Assembly: GCA_965240325.2 (NCBI GenBank)
Contig: OZ251225.1
Coordinates: 3,224,001-3,288,000, forward strand
DNA from: Rebecca billardiae RCC1528
Lineage: Eukaryota > Haptophyta
Length of the DNA: 64,000 bases
Direction: 5' to 3'
The translations under genes and the position numbers were made by a program. Below, in pieces: positions 34,231 through 46,514 of this stretch; the first letter of the stretch is position 1; each line of letters opens with the position of its first letter. Under the pieces are notes generated by a model. That model was given only the letters and a program-made list of their open reading frames with translations. It was not told the origin of the DNA and did not search any database.

Positions 34231-34824
34231 ATGTCCGATAAGGCCGCGCTGCGCGGCCGATGGGGCGCGACTAACCACGACTTTGACTTCAGGAAGTACA
34301 ACACCTTCGCCGAGCAGATCGCAAAGGAGCAGGACGCGCAGATCCGCGCGGCGGAGCAGAATGAAGGCCGGGCAGCGCGCGACGGTGCGAACGCGTATGG
34401 GCACCAGTACACGACGGGAAACTACCAGTCGGCGTCTGGCGAGGCGAGGGACATCGACTGGGGCAAGCAGCGCGCCAAGCCACGGCCGGTGCCCATCACT
34501 GGCGTCCCTCGCCCGCGCTTCCATAACCGCGGCGGCGACGGCACGCGGCGACACTGGGACAGCACGCCCGAGCCGCTCGTCTCGACCGAGATTGGCGGCT
34601 GGTGGGGCAAGGAGATCTACACCGACATCGACTACGACGGGCTCAAGGACGCGGACGAGGCGGCAGGGATCGATAAAGTACGCGCCCACGCCCAGGGGCC
34701 CCAGATCGACGCTCGCGACCGGTCGGACGAGGCGCTGCTCCGCTCGATCAACGGCAGGCGCGACAACTTTGGCACCGACATGTACACTGTGGTCAACATC
34801 GAGAACACGGGCTACATGCTCTGA
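34231..34824 (+). CDS. Conserved-looking hypothetical protein, 197 residues
   Basis: A single exon with a balanced, non-low-complexity composition unlike the shadow ORFs of this window, which supports a real gene. It is hydrophilic, with no signal peptide or membrane helix. Visible features are an N-terminal RGRWGATNHDFDFRKYNTF, a charged helix (EQIAKEQDAQIRAAEQNEG), a Trp/Tyr-rich centre (GGWWGKEIYTDIDYDG) and the end FGTDMYTVVNIENTGYML. The pattern of short aromatic motifs joined by disordered linkers recalls small ciliary or microtubule-associated proteins, but I cannot assign a family. Divergent from the USP gene, with 221 bp between start codons. Confidence 0.7.
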   Translation: MSDKAALRGRWGATNHDFDFRKYNTFAEQIAKEQDAQIRAAEQNEGRAARDGANAYGHQYTTGNYQSASGEARDIDWGKQRAKPRPVPITGVPRPRFHNRGGDGTRRHWDSTPEPLVSTEIGGWWGKEIYTDIDYDGLKDADEAAGIDKVRAHAQGPQIDARDRSDEALLRSINGRRDNFGTDMYTVVNIENTGYML

Positions 34825-35149
34825 GCGGGGCCTGCGCGACGCGGGGCGCTCGGTGGGAGCCGCGTGGGTGACATCATGCAAGCCGGCCTGACGCGGCGCC
34901 GGCATGACAGTCCGCGCGCGCATCCGTGGCGGCTGTCGGACAGCGCGTCTCAATCCGAGTGCTGAGTGCCGCCTGACCCGGTTCCGATGGCGTGCAGCCG
35001 CTGCGGCGCTGGCCGCTGGCCAGCGGCCATGGGTTGGCCTTCCAGACGCTAGCAATGAGTGCACGTACGCCTTACTGTCGTGCCAGTGGGCGTAGAGCAG
35101 CCTCGGAGTGCGTACATAAGTTATAAATAATATATATATATATATATAT
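34825..35149. other. Spacer ending in (TA)n at the edge of the repeat locus
   Basis: This is the 3' flank of the hypothetical gene followed by a short AATAATATATATA tract (about 35126-35149) that abuts the left terminal inverted repeat of the mobile locus. Confidence 0.6.
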
Positions 35150-35185
35150 CGGATATCCCACTGCGATCCTATCCCATAGGATTCA

Positions 35186-36034
35186 ATCCTATGGCATAGG
35201 ATGGCCCCAGGGACGACTCAGCAGACGACATTTTCTCATGTTGCCGAATGGTACGACTGCACCTAGGGGTCGGTAGCAGTGTCGCCACCATCCGCCAGAG
35301 CGAGCTTGTTGTGATTTTCGACCACCACCGCATGTTTTGGGCTCCACGGATGGAGCGCGTGAAGCCGTCGCGGTCGTTGCCGCCTTGCGACTCCACGGTG
35401 GCAACGCCGACCAACATGTGGCACTTGTGATGACACCCAGCTTGATGCTCACACATCGTGGTTCACTGTGTTCGACCGGAGCCGTACGAGGTTCAATCAC
35501 AATGCGTTTTGGTCCTCGCCAAGCATGGCATTGTACGTCACGCCGGGGCTGCGCGCACAAGCCGCTGCGGGTCGCTCGCGTCGTCAGGTGGTTGCGATCG
35601 AGCATCGGCACGCATGTAGAGCAAGCCTCGGAGGTAGCCGGAACATCTTGCCATGTCGCGTGCGTGGATGGTATCGCACCTGTAGACACGCCATGCGTGT
35701 GCCGCAGTCGATTTACGCGACGCTCGACCCGCACGCTCTTGGATTCGTGGGCTAGTGGTCCACAAGGACGGCCGCCACCATCGTGGGAGGTCCGTGGCCG
35801 CACGCACGATGGCGGTTGCCCTCTCTTCGCCCCGCCCCAGAATCGGTGTGCCACGGGCAGCAACGCGCCTGGCGGCGTGGGCGGCGGTGCGGGCGGCAGC
35901 GCGGGCATCCGGTGCGAGCACTCGCCTGCGCCGTCCGTGCCCAGGGTCGCCGCTCGGCTGCCAGGGGCGAGCAACTGACGCTGTCATGCCGATCCTATGT
36001 AGCCGTCCCTGGCGCGGATCCTATGGCATAGGAT
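35186..36034. mobile_element. Possible inner TIR element of about 850 bp
   Basis: The left end reads ATCCTATGGCATAGGAT then, a few bases on, CCAGGGACGACT (ending about 35218). The right end, read on the other strand from 36034, is ATCCTATGGCATAGGAT then CCAGGGACGGCT. This gives roughly 34-bp imperfect inverted termini. ORFs of up to 261 codons exist on both strands but show no conserved motif. The element could share its left end with the larger locus. Confidence 0.5.
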
Positions 36035-36115
36035 CGCGCGCGCGCGCGGGGTCACGCGCGCGCGCGCGCGACCGCCGTGGCAGTGGCGGCAGGCGGAGAT
36101 GGTGTGTGTCGACAG
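36035..36115. repeat. (GC)n-rich simple sequence
   Basis: GCGCGCGC runs broken by GGGTCAC fill the gap between two TIR elements (about 36035-36070), followed by a short unique stretch. Confidence 0.7.
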
Positions 36116-36117
36116 TA

Positions 36118-37831
36118 GGGGGGCCAAACCGCCCATTTAAAAATGAAAAGCAAAGTCGCGTCGCATTTTCGCTCCGCCCTCGGCCTTTTAGGGTGGCGCG
36201 GAGCCTTTTTCTCGGACCCCGCTCGAAAATCGAGCTCCGACGCCGTCGGACGCTCAGAGCTCGGTTCCGCTCCAGCGCGAGCGGCCGGAGGCAGTGGACC
36301 GCCGCGCGCTCGCGACCTTTGAGACGCCGAGATGGTCTCGGGTGCGCGCGCGCGTGACGCTGGTGTGCGCTACTGACCCGTGCCTTTGCGCCACCAGCGG
36401 CTCACCACCCGCTTCTTGGCCATCTCGCGCCGTGCGCGGCGCGCGTCGGCCGGCTTGAATTGGCGCGCTGCGTGCGCCCGTCACGCTACCGCACGGTGTG
36501 GCTCATGATCAACTCGCACAGTTGAGATCGATGCTCGCACCAAGTGCCCATGTATGTATGTGGATGCCCAGCTCGCCTAACCTGCCCTGCTGCGCCGGAA
36601 TCGCCGTCAGCAGACCGGCGCGAGCTCGCGCGCAACACCTCCGCGGAGCTCGCAACTGTCATGTTCCGCTTGTAGGGCCCGTGTTTGCACCTGCCGTGGC
36701 ACTTGCGATGGTCAGTACGTTGGGTATGGGTCACGTGTGCCCTCTGATGGCGTCTGGGCGCCTCCCATTCGCCTCTCAGGACGTCGCGGGGCGTGCTCGC
36801 AGGCAGCGGTTGGCTCATTCGACAGGTCCGACGTGCACTCGACCGTGCCTGCAAGCGCGCCCCTGTGACGCTCATGCCTGCAGAAGCAGATGCAGATGGG
36901 CCCTCATGCACCCTGGTGCGCCCAAGACCGGCGGGAGCGTCAGAGACCGTCTCAATCTTGACACCTTGCACACGCCGGCGCTTGCCGGTGGGCTCCGCGC
37001 AGCCAGCCAGGAGCGCCGAACAGCGCCGGATCAGCCTCTGTAGGCCGAATATCCGCCCCTAAGCCCAGAAATAGCGCGGAACAGGGTAGTGCGTACCTAT
37101 ATGGACCAATCCCATCCAGCCTGGTTTGGTGCAGACACGCCAGCCACCGCCTGGAGCAGACGTTTGCTGCCGAATCGCATGCTCGGCACTGTGCCGCACT
37201 GCGACGACGACAGATTTGACCTGCCTCGTAGGTCTCGGCCAGGGAGCGGTGACGGTTGGCTCGAGTCACTTTAAACCTTGACTATGACCGAGAGCACTCC
37301 CGGGCTAAGGACGTGGGGCCGGTGCTTTGGGTCTACTATGTCTGCAATACGCCGTACGCGTGGCCGTATACACAGTCTGAAAACGTATCTCGCAGCTCGA
37401 GATCAGACGAGGCTGTATTCATCAGCATGGCGCCTATATACACAGTGGGTATGTAACGATCGGTGGCTTCTAGGAAACTACATATTTGACAGCCTGCCAG
37501 TACACAGCCTATATCGCATGTTGGGACCTGCTGCTGCTGGGGACTCAGAACGATCTCGCTGAGATGCTCTATCAAAGTGAGGTCGACATGGTCTATATGT
37601 CACATATAGGACGACCGTTACATACCGTTTCCAATAAGTTCAGGCTCATTCTAATAAGTAAATATGCTAGCCGTTACGCCCTATATTCAGGGTATGTGCA
37701 CCTGATTTTTTTACATGGCCGGCCCAGACCCCTCCAGAGGGCAAATGATCCAGCCCGAAATCAGCTCTAAACACTCGCTAGGACCCGCGCTCGTGGCCGT
37801 CAGTAACGCTACAGTGCCACTTTGGCCCCCC
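36118..37831. mobile_element. TA-flanked element of about 1.7 kb with short TIRs
   Basis: The left terminus is GGGGGGCCAAA (36118-36128) and the right terminus TTTGGCCCCCC (37821-37831), its exact complement. Each is flanked by TA (36116-36117 and 37832-37833), the target duplication expected of Tc1/mariner-type elements. A TGTCGA-type word lies outside both ends. The interior changes from GC-rich to AT-richer sequence after about 37250. No DDE/D transposase pattern was seen, so it would be a non-autonomous copy. Confidence 0.6.
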
Positions 37832-37860
37832 TATCGACAGCCGGTAGAGTTGTGTGTATA

Positions 37861-38668
37861 GTGGCCCTCAAGTTTAAGCGATAAAATCAAGCGGCGGCTC
37901 TATCGTCGGCGCTGAAGGTGAAGGCCGTGGTGCTGATGGCTGCGTACTTGGGGCTGATGCCCGCCCACAGTCACGTGTTCAACCTTGCCGTGTCGTGCGC
38001 GAGGCGGCGGTAGCGTGCGCTGAAAGTAGGTGCAGCCGATCGGCGAGCTCGACGGTAGCCGCGCGGCGGCCTCCCGACCAAGCCGTGTGAGGCAGCCGCC
38101 GGCCTGCGCCTGCGAGTCCTCCGTGCGTGGAGCTAGGCTCCCACGCGTGGCCCGAGGCGTACGCGGGGTGCCGTCCGAGCGCGCCAGTACACACCGAGCG
38201 CAGCAAGCTGGGCACCCTGCGCGGCAGGAGCATGCAATCGAGCGAGCGCTGCCCACGAGCTGAGCCTGTCGAGCCGCTGGCACGGCCCGGCGCGGCAGCT
38301 GCGCGAAAGTCTGTGGTGCGCCTGCACGTGGTCAAAGCACGAGCTCACACGCTGTGTGTGGACCAGGGACACAGAGTGTACGTGCATGCGCACCACGCTC
38401 GAATTTATTGCGTGCGCGGAGCGGCGCTGTGCGTGCACGACCATGCTGGTGCATGTGAGACCAGTCAGGTCTGTGCGCGATGGCCGGCCGCGCGAGCGCG
38501 CGCGTGCGCGACACAGCACACTTGCGGGCGAGCCGTGTGTCTGCGCAGACGCGGGTGCTCCCCGACCGTGCGCCACAAGCGAGAGAGCCGCCATGGTGCG
38601 CTCGTCACGGCGTGAGCGGGCGTGCAATCACGTAGCCAGCGAAGCGAACGCTTAAACCTGAGGGGTAC
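37861..38668. mobile_element. 808-bp TIR element E, copy 1
   Basis: It starts GTGGCCCTCAAGTTTAAGCG. The reverse complement of its end is GTACCCCTCAGGTTTAAGCG, so the 20-bp termini match at 17 positions. TA lies at both edges. It is MITE-like in size. No coding capacity can be assigned; overlapping ORFs of about 160 codons on both strands are featureless. Confidence 0.7.
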
Positions 38669-39410
38669 TAAGTGGTAATAAAAGAGAGGTAAATAGTGCG
38701 CTGGTGCCAGGGGTGCGCTGAGGCGCCCGGGCTGCACCACGCGCACGACAATATTTAGGTTGGTATTCCACCACAGCGCGACCTCCGATCATTCGGCCCT
38801 GGTGGGCGAGGAGGAGACCATGCGCGTAGTGATTTGCGAGAGCTCGCTGATGCTTAAGCGTTGCGGCGCGCGGCGGTGGCAATGCGCAGAGCATGGAGAG
38901 AAGGGCTGCAAACCACGATAGTACGACCCACTAGCGCTGTCTCTTTGAGGTTGTATGCGTCGATTGCGCTCTAACGCCGGGTGCTGCGCGCGCTGTGTCG
39001 CCCAGGCGGCCGCCACCGCGCCGCACGCGGCCGTCGCCGGAGCTCTTGGACGGATGATGGCTGCGATTCAAAAGTAGATTCTTGTAACCGACCAATCGGC
39101 AAGCAGCTTGTGCATGGCTGCAGGGCGACCGCCGCCGGCGGCCGAGAGCCCCACGGTGCGACCATGCGCACAGCGAGCAGCGGCGCCGACGATCATGGCC
39201 AACTTGAGCTTAGCCGTGGCATACAGGAAGGGTCAGCGCGTATCGAAGACTGCGATGGCAGCGACCTATGATCGCCACGACCTCTCCGTGAACGACGGGC
39301 TCGGCCAAGCCATTGAGATGGTGCTGGGGCTCATATGTTTGGGCCGGACTTCACCGAGCCAGATGCCGGTAACGTCGATGCAGGGCTGTGCGACGCGCGT
39401 GCACGCCCGC

Positions 39411-41480
39411 ACTTGAGGTCACAGCTGCCCGCGCGCCACCACCATGGCCAGAGGTTTGGCTCAGCTCAGCTCACACGACCTCACGACCTGCCGATCAGCC
39501 GGCGCCTCACGGCTCAGGCAACAACACGGCTGCTGCGGCGCGTGCGCGCAAGCTGGCGCGCCGGCGCGGCGCGCAGTGCCAGGTACGGCCCCAGTGAGCG
39601 TATACATGGCACCGGCGGCCCGCCTCTACTGTCGCGCGCGCGAGAGCTCGAGCTCGAATCTGACCAAGCTGAGCTGGGTGTGTCACGGCCAACGGCTACG
39701 GAGAGCTGCGGCTGCGGCTAGAGCCAGCGAGAAGCGCCGAGTCGGCGCGCGCGCCGTGCGCATCTGAAGGGCGGGCTCGGGCACGCGGTACACGTGCGGG
39801 GGGCGTGCCGAGCGCGAGGGCGCGCGCGCGCGCTCGGCGCTCCTCCTGCGCCGCCGCCACGGCCGGAGTTTCGGCTCAGCTCAGATCTCACGACCTCCCG
39901 ACCTGCCGATCAGCCGGCGCCTCACGGCTCAGGCAACAACACGGCTGCTGCGGCGCGTGCGCGCAAGCTGGCGCGCCGGCGCGGCGCGCAGTGCCAGGTA
40001 CGGCCCCAGTGAGCGTATACATGGCACCGGCGGCCCGCCTCTACTGTCGCGCGCGCGAGAGCTCGAGCTCGAATCTGACCAAGCTGAGCTGGGTGTGTCA
40101 CGGCCAACGGCTACGGAGAGCTGCGGCTGCGGCTAGAGCCAGCGAGAAGCGCCGAGTCGGCGCGCGCGCCGTGCGCATCTGAAGGGCGGGCTCGGGCACG
40201 CGGTACACGCGCGGGGGGCGTGCCGAGCGCGAGGGCGCGCGCGCGCGCTCGGCGCTCCTCCTGCGCCGCCGCCACGGCCGGAGTTTCGGCTCAGCTCAGA
40301 TCTCACGACCTCCCGACCTGCCGATCAGCCGGCACCTCACGGCTCAGGCAACAACACGGCTGCTGCGGCGCGTGCGCGCAAGCTGGCGCGCCGGCGCGGC
40401 GCGCAGCGCCAGGTACGGCCCCGGTGAGCGTACACATGGCACCGGCGGCCCGCCTCTACCGTCGTGCGCGCGAGAGCTCGAGCTCGAATCTGACCAAGCT
40501 GAGCTGGGTGTGTCACGGCCAACGGCTACGGAGAGCTGCGGGTAGAGCCAGCGAGAAGCGCCGAGTCGGCGCGCGCGCCATGCGCATCTGAAGGGCGGGC
40601 TCGGGCACGCGGTACACGCGCGGGGGGCGTGCCGAGCGCGAGGGCGCGCGCGCGCGCTCGGCGCTCATCCTGCGCCGCCGCCACGGCCGGAGTTTCGGCT
40701 CAGCTCAGATCTCACGACCTCCCGACCTGCCGATCAGCCGGCGCCTCACGGCTCAAGCAACGACACGGCTGCTGCGGCGCGTGCGCACACGCGCGCGCGC
40801 CGGCGCGGCGCGCAGCGCCAGGTACGGCCCCGGTGAGCGTACACATGGCACCGGCGGCCCGCCTCTACCGTCGTGCGCGCGAGAGCTCGAGCTCGAATCT
40901 GACCAAGCTGAGCTGGGTGTGTCACGGCCAACGGCTACGGAGAGCTGCGGGTAGAGCCAGCGAGAAGCGCCGAGTCGGCGCGCGCGCCATGCGCATCTGA
41001 AGGGCGGGCTCGGGCACGCGGTACACGCGCGGGGGGCGTGCCGAGCGCGAGGGCGCGCGCGCGCGCTCGGCGCTCATCCTGCGCCGCCGCCACGGCCGGA
41101 GTTTCGGCTCAGCTCAGATCTCACGACCTCCCGACCTGCCGATCAGCCGGCGCCTCACGGCTCAAGCAACGACACGGCTGCTGCGGCGCGTGCGCACACG
41201 CGCGCGCGCCGGCGCGGCGCGCAGCGCCAGGTACGGCCCCGATGAGCGTACACATGGCACCGGCGGCCCGCCTCTACTGTCGCGCGCGCGAGAGCTCGAG
41301 CTCGAATCTGACCAAGCTGAGCTGGGTGTGTCACGACCAACGGCTACGGAGAGGTGCGGCTGCGGCTAGAGCCAGCGAGAAGCGCCGAGTCGGCGCGCGC
41401 GCCGTGCGCATCTGAAGGGCGGGCTCGGGCATGCGGTACACGCGCGGGGGGCGTGCCGAGCGCGCGCGCTCGCGCTCGAG
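39411..41480. repeat. 409-415-bp satellite, five units (array copy 1)
   Basis: The marker CACGGCTCA(G/A)GCAAC recurs at about 39508, 39923, 40338, 40747 and 41156, giving periods of 415, 415, 409 and 409 bp. Units share TCAGCTCAGATCTCACGACC, ATGGCACCGGCGGCCC and GAGCTCGAGCTCGAATC. The first unit is diverged at its left edge. Later units share a 6-bp deletion, suggesting stepwise expansion. Confidence 0.92.
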
Positions 41481-41783
41481 GTCACAACTCCTGTGGCTGA
41501 TTTGATCTTGCGGTCTCAGTGGCCTAGGCCATGGTCATCACATGTCACGTCCCTGACTGACGCTTACGAATGACAACCCAGTCATGTTGCCAATGGAGCA
41601 GCACAGTCTCGTGCAACGGGGAGAAGCCGGCTACTCCGAGCGCTCCGGCACGATCCGTCCTAGCCATATAGCGCGCGCGCCAGCCAGAGTCGAAACGGAC
41701 TGCGCGCGTCAGAGTGAATCTTCGTCGACACCTCCTACGATGATGCTCACGTCTCACGCGGGTTTTCAGCAGCCTCCGACTTA

Positions 41784-42591
41784 GTGGCCCTCAAGTTTAA
41801 GCGATAAAATCAAGCGGCGGCTCTATCGTCGGCGCTGAAGGTGAAGGCCGTGGTGCTGATGGCTGCGTACTTGGGGCTGATGCCCGCCCACAGTCACGTG
41901 TTCAACCTTGCCGTGTCGTGCGCGAGGCGGCGGTAGCGTGCGCTGAAAGTAGGTGCAGCCGATCGGCGAGCTCGACGGTAGCCGCGCGGCGGCCTCCCGA
42001 CCAAGCCGTGTGAGGCAGCCGCCGGCCTGCGCCTGCGAGTCCTCCGTGCGTGGAGCTAGGCTCCCACGCGTGGCCCGAGGCGTACGCGGGGTGCCGTCCG
42101 AGCGCGCCAGTACACACCGAGCGCAGCAAGCTGGGCACCCTGCGCGGCAGGAGCATGCAATCGAGCGAGCGCTGCCCACGAGCTGAGCCTGTCGAGCCGC
42201 TGGCACGGCCCGGCGCGGCAGCTGCGCGAAAGTCTGTGGTGCGCCTGCACGTGGTCAAAGCACGAGCTCACACGCTGTGTGTGGACCAGGGACACAGAGT
42301 GTACGTGCATGCGCACCACGCTCGAATTTATTGCGTGCGCGGAGCGGCGCTGTGCGTGCACGACCATGCTGGTGCATGTGAGACCAGTCAGGTCTGTGCG
42401 CGATGGCCGGCCGCGCGAGCGCGCGCGTGCGCGACACAGCACACTTGCGGGCGAGCCGTGTGTCTGCGCAGACGCGGGTGCTCCCCGACCGTGCGCCACA
42501 AGCGAGAGAGCCGCCATGGTGCGCTCGTCACGGCGTGAGCGGGCGTGCAATCACGTAGCCAGCGAAGCGAACGCTTAAACCTGAGGGGTAC
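41784..42591. mobile_element. 808-bp TIR element E, copy 2
   Basis: Same termini and length as copy 1, offset by exactly 3,923 bp. It sits between the two spacer copies: TTA precedes it and TAAG follows. Confidence 0.7.
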
Positions 42592-43333
42592 TAAGTGGTA
42601 ATAAAAGAGAGGTAAATAGTGCGCTGGTGCCAGGGGTGCGCTGAGGCGCCCGGGCTGCACCACGCGCACGACAATATTTAGGTTGGTATTCCACCACAGC
42701 GCGACCTCCGATCATTCGGCCCTGGTGGGCGAGGAGGAGACCATGCGCGTAGTGATTTGCGAGAGCTCGCTGATGCTTAAGCGTTGCGGCGCGCGGCGGT
42801 GGCAATGCGCAGAGCATGGAGAGAAGGGCTGCAAACCACGATAGTACGACCCACTAGCGCTGTCTCTTTGAGGTTGTATGCGTCGATTGCGCTCTAACGC
42901 CGGGTGCTGCGCGCGCTGTGTCGCCCAGGCGGCCGCCACCGCGCCGCACGCGGCCGTCGCCGGAGCTCTTGGACGGATGATGGCTGCGATTCAAAAGTAG
43001 ATTCTTGTAACCGACCAATCGGCAAGCAGCTTGTGCATGGCTGCAGGGCGACCGCCGCCGGCGGCCGAGAGCCCCACGGTGCGACCATGCGCACAGCGAG
43101 CAGCGGCGCCGACGATCATGGCCAACTTGAGCTTAGCCGTGGCATACAGGAAGGGTCAGCGCGTATCGAAGACTGCGATGGCAGCGACCTATGATCGCCA
43201 CGACCTCTCCGTGAACGACGGGCTCGGCCAAGCCATTGAGATGGTGCTGGGGCTCATATGTTTGGGCCGGACTTCACCGAGCCAGATGCCGGTAACGTCG
43301 ATGCAGGGCTGTGCGACGCGCGTGCACGCCCGC

Positions 43334-45403
43334 ACTTGAGGTCACAGCTGCCCGCGCGCCACCACCATGGCCAGAGGTTTGGCTCAGCTCAGCTCACACG
43401 ACCTCACGACCTGCCGATCAGCCGGCGCCTCACGGCTCAGGCAACAACACGGCTGCTGCGGCGCGTGCGCGCAAGCTGGCGCGCCGGCGCGGCGCGCAGT
43501 GCCAGGTACGGCCCCAGTGAGCGTATACATGGCACCGGCGGCCCGCCTCTACTGTCGCGCGCGCGAGAGCTCGAGCTCGAATCTGACCAAGCTGAGCTGG
43601 GTGTGTCACGGCCAACGGCTACGGAGAGCTGCGGCTGCGGCTAGAGCCAGCGAGAAGCGCCGAGTCGGCGCGCGCGCCGTGCGCATCTGAAGGGCGGGCT
43701 CGGGCACGCGGTACACGTGCGGGGGGCGTGCCGAGCGCGAGGGCGCGCGCGCGCGCTCGGCGCTCCTCCTGCGCCGCCGCCACGGCCGGAGTTTCGGCTC
43801 AGCTCAGATCTCACGACCTCCCGACCTGCCGATCAGCCGGCGCCTCACGGCTCAGGCAACAACACGGCTGCTGCGGCGCGTGCGCGCAAGCTGGCGCGCC
43901 GGCGCGGCGCGCAGTGCCAGGTACGGCCCCAGTGAGCGTATACATGGCACCGGCGGCCCGCCTCTACTGTCGCGCGCGCGAGAGCTCGAGCTCGAATCTG
44001 ACCAAGCTGAGCTGGGTGTGTCACGGCCAACGGCTACGGAGAGCTGCGGCTGCGGCTAGAGCCAGCGAGAAGCGCCGAGTCGGCGCGCGCGCCGTGCGCA
44101 TCTGAAGGGCGGGCTCGGGCACGCGGTACACGCGCGGGGGGCGTGCCGAGCGCGAGGGCGCGCGCGCGCGCTCGGCGCTCCTCCTGCGCCGCCGCCACGG
44201 CCGGAGTTTCGGCTCAGCTCAGATCTCACGACCTCCCGACCTGCCGATCAGCCGGCACCTCACGGCTCAGGCAACAACACGGCTGCTGCGGCGCGTGCGC
44301 GCAAGCTGGCGCGCCGGCGCGGCGCGCAGCGCCAGGTACGGCCCCGGTGAGCGTACACATGGCACCGGCGGCCCGCCTCTACCGTCGTGCGCGCGAGAGC
44401 TCGAGCTCGAATCTGACCAAGCTGAGCTGGGTGTGTCACGGCCAACGGCTACGGAGAGCTGCGGGTAGAGCCAGCGAGAAGCGCCGAGTCGGCGCGCGCG
44501 CCATGCGCATCTGAAGGGCGGGCTCGGGCACGCGGTACACGCGCGGGGGGCGTGCCGAGCGCGAGGGCGCGCGCGCGCGCTCGGCGCTCATCCTGCGCCG
44601 CCGCCACGGCCGGAGTTTCGGCTCAGCTCAGATCTCACGACCTCCCGACCTGCCGATCAGCCGGCGCCTCACGGCTCAAGCAACGACACGGCTGCTGCGG
44701 CGCGTGCGCACACGCGCGCGCGCCGGCGCGGCGCGCAGCGCCAGGTACGGCCCCGGTGAGCGTACACATGGCACCGGCGGCCCGCCTCTACCGTCGTGCG
44801 CGCGAGAGCTCGAGCTCGAATCTGACCAAGCTGAGCTGGGTGTGTCACGGCCAACGGCTACGGAGAGCTGCGGGTAGAGCCAGCGAGAAGCGCCGAGTCG
44901 GCGCGCGCGCCATGCGCATCTGAAGGGCGGGCTCGGGCACGCGGTACACGCGCGGGGGGCGTGCCGAGCGCGAGGGCGCGCGCGCGCGCTCGGCGCTCAT
45001 CCTGCGCCGCCGCCACGGCCGGAGTTTCGGCTCAGCTCAGATCTCACGACCTCCCGACCTGCCGATCAGCCGGCGCCTCACGGCTCAAGCAACGACACGG
45101 CTGCTGCGGCGCGTGCGCACACGCGCGCGCGCCGGCGCGGCGCGCAGCGCCAGGTACGGCCCCGATGAGCGTACACATGGCACCGGCGGCCCGCCTCTAC
45201 TGTCGCGCGCGCGAGAGCTCGAGCTCGAATCTGACCAAGCTGAGCTGGGTGTGTCACGACCAACGGCTACGGAGAGGTGCGGCTGCGGCTAGAGCCAGCG
45301 AGAAGCGCCGAGTCGGCGCGCGCGCCGTGCGCATCTGAAGGGCGGGCTCGGGCATGCGGTACACGCGCGGGGGGCGTGCCGAGCGCGCGCGCTCGCGCTC
45401 GAG
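43334..45403. repeat. 409-415-bp satellite, five units (array copy 2)
   Basis: This is the same five-unit array as in the first 3.9-kb copy, displaced by 3,923 bp, with the same unit lengths and the same unit-specific differences. The two arrays therefore arose by duplication of the whole block and not by independent expansion. Confidence 0.92.
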
Positions 45404-45706
45404 GTCACAACTCCTGTGGCTGATTTGATCTTGCGGTCTCAGTGGCCTAGGCCATGGTCATCACATGTCACGTCCCTGACTGACGCTTACGAATGACAAC
45501 CCAGTCATGTTGCCAATGGAGCAGCACAGTCTCGTGCAACGGGGAGAAGCCGGCTACTCCGAGCGCTCCGGCACGATCCGTCCTAGCCATATAGCGCGCG
45601 CGCCAGCCAGAGTCGAAACGGACTGCGCGCGTCAGAGTGAATCTTCGTCGACACCTCCTACGATGATGCTCACGTCTCACGCGGGTTTTCAGCAGCCTCC
45701 GACTTA

Positions 45707-46514
45707 GTGGCCCTCAAGTTTAAGCGATAAAATCAAGCGGCGGCTCTATCGTCGGCGCTGAAGGTGAAGGCCGTGGTGCTGATGGCTGCGTACTTGGGGC
45801 TGATGCCCGCCCACAGTCACGTGTTCAACCTTGCCGTGTCGTGCGCGAGGCGGCGGTAGCGTGCGCTGAAAGTAGGTGCAGCCGATCGGCGAGCTCGACG
45901 GTAGCCGCGCGGCGGCCTCCCGACCAAGCCGTGTGAGGCAGCCGCCGGCCTGCGCCTGCGAGTCCTCCGTGCGTGGAGCTAGGCTCCCACGCGTGGCCCG
46001 AGGCGTACGCGGGGTGCCGTCCGAGCGCGCCAGTACACACCGAGCGCAGCAAGCTGGGCACCCTGCGCGGCAGGAGCATGCAATCGAGCGAGCGCTGCCC
46101 ACGAGCTGAGCCTGTCGAGCCGCTGGCACGGCCCGGCGCGGCAGCTGCGCGAAAGTCTGTGGTGCGCCTGCACGTGGTCAAAGCACGAGCTCACACGCTG
46201 TGTGTGGACCAGGGACACAGAGTGTACGTGCATGCGCACCACGCTCGAATTTATTGCGTGCGCGGAGCGGCGCTGTGCGTGCACGACCATGCTGGTGCAT
46301 GTGAGACCAGTCAGGTCTGTGCGCGATGGCCGGCCGCGCGAGCGCGCGCGTGCGCGACACAGCACACTTGCGGGCGAGCCGTGTGTCTGCGCAGACGCGG
46401 GTGCTCCCCGACCGTGCGCCACAAGCGAGAGAGCCGCCATGGTGCGCTCGTCACGGCGTGAGCGGGCGTGCAATCACGTAGCCAGCGAAGCGAACGCTTA
46501 AACCTGAGGGGTAC
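45707..46514. mobile_element. 808-bp TIR element E, copy 3
   Basis: This is the terminal copy of E, ending GGGGTAC at 46514, followed by TATA and then sequence unrelated to the spacer. It shows that the tandem block stops exactly at an element end. Confidence 0.7.

Noticed and set aside
39411-41480. CRISPR-like array
   Set aside because: Units are 409-415 bp with no short repeat/spacer alternation. This is a satellite in a eukaryotic genome.
37900-46501. Repeated 60-164-codon ORFs recurring every 3,923 bp
   Set aside because: Recurrence is explained by the DNA repeat. Overlapping open frames on both strands and lack of any family motif argue against genes.
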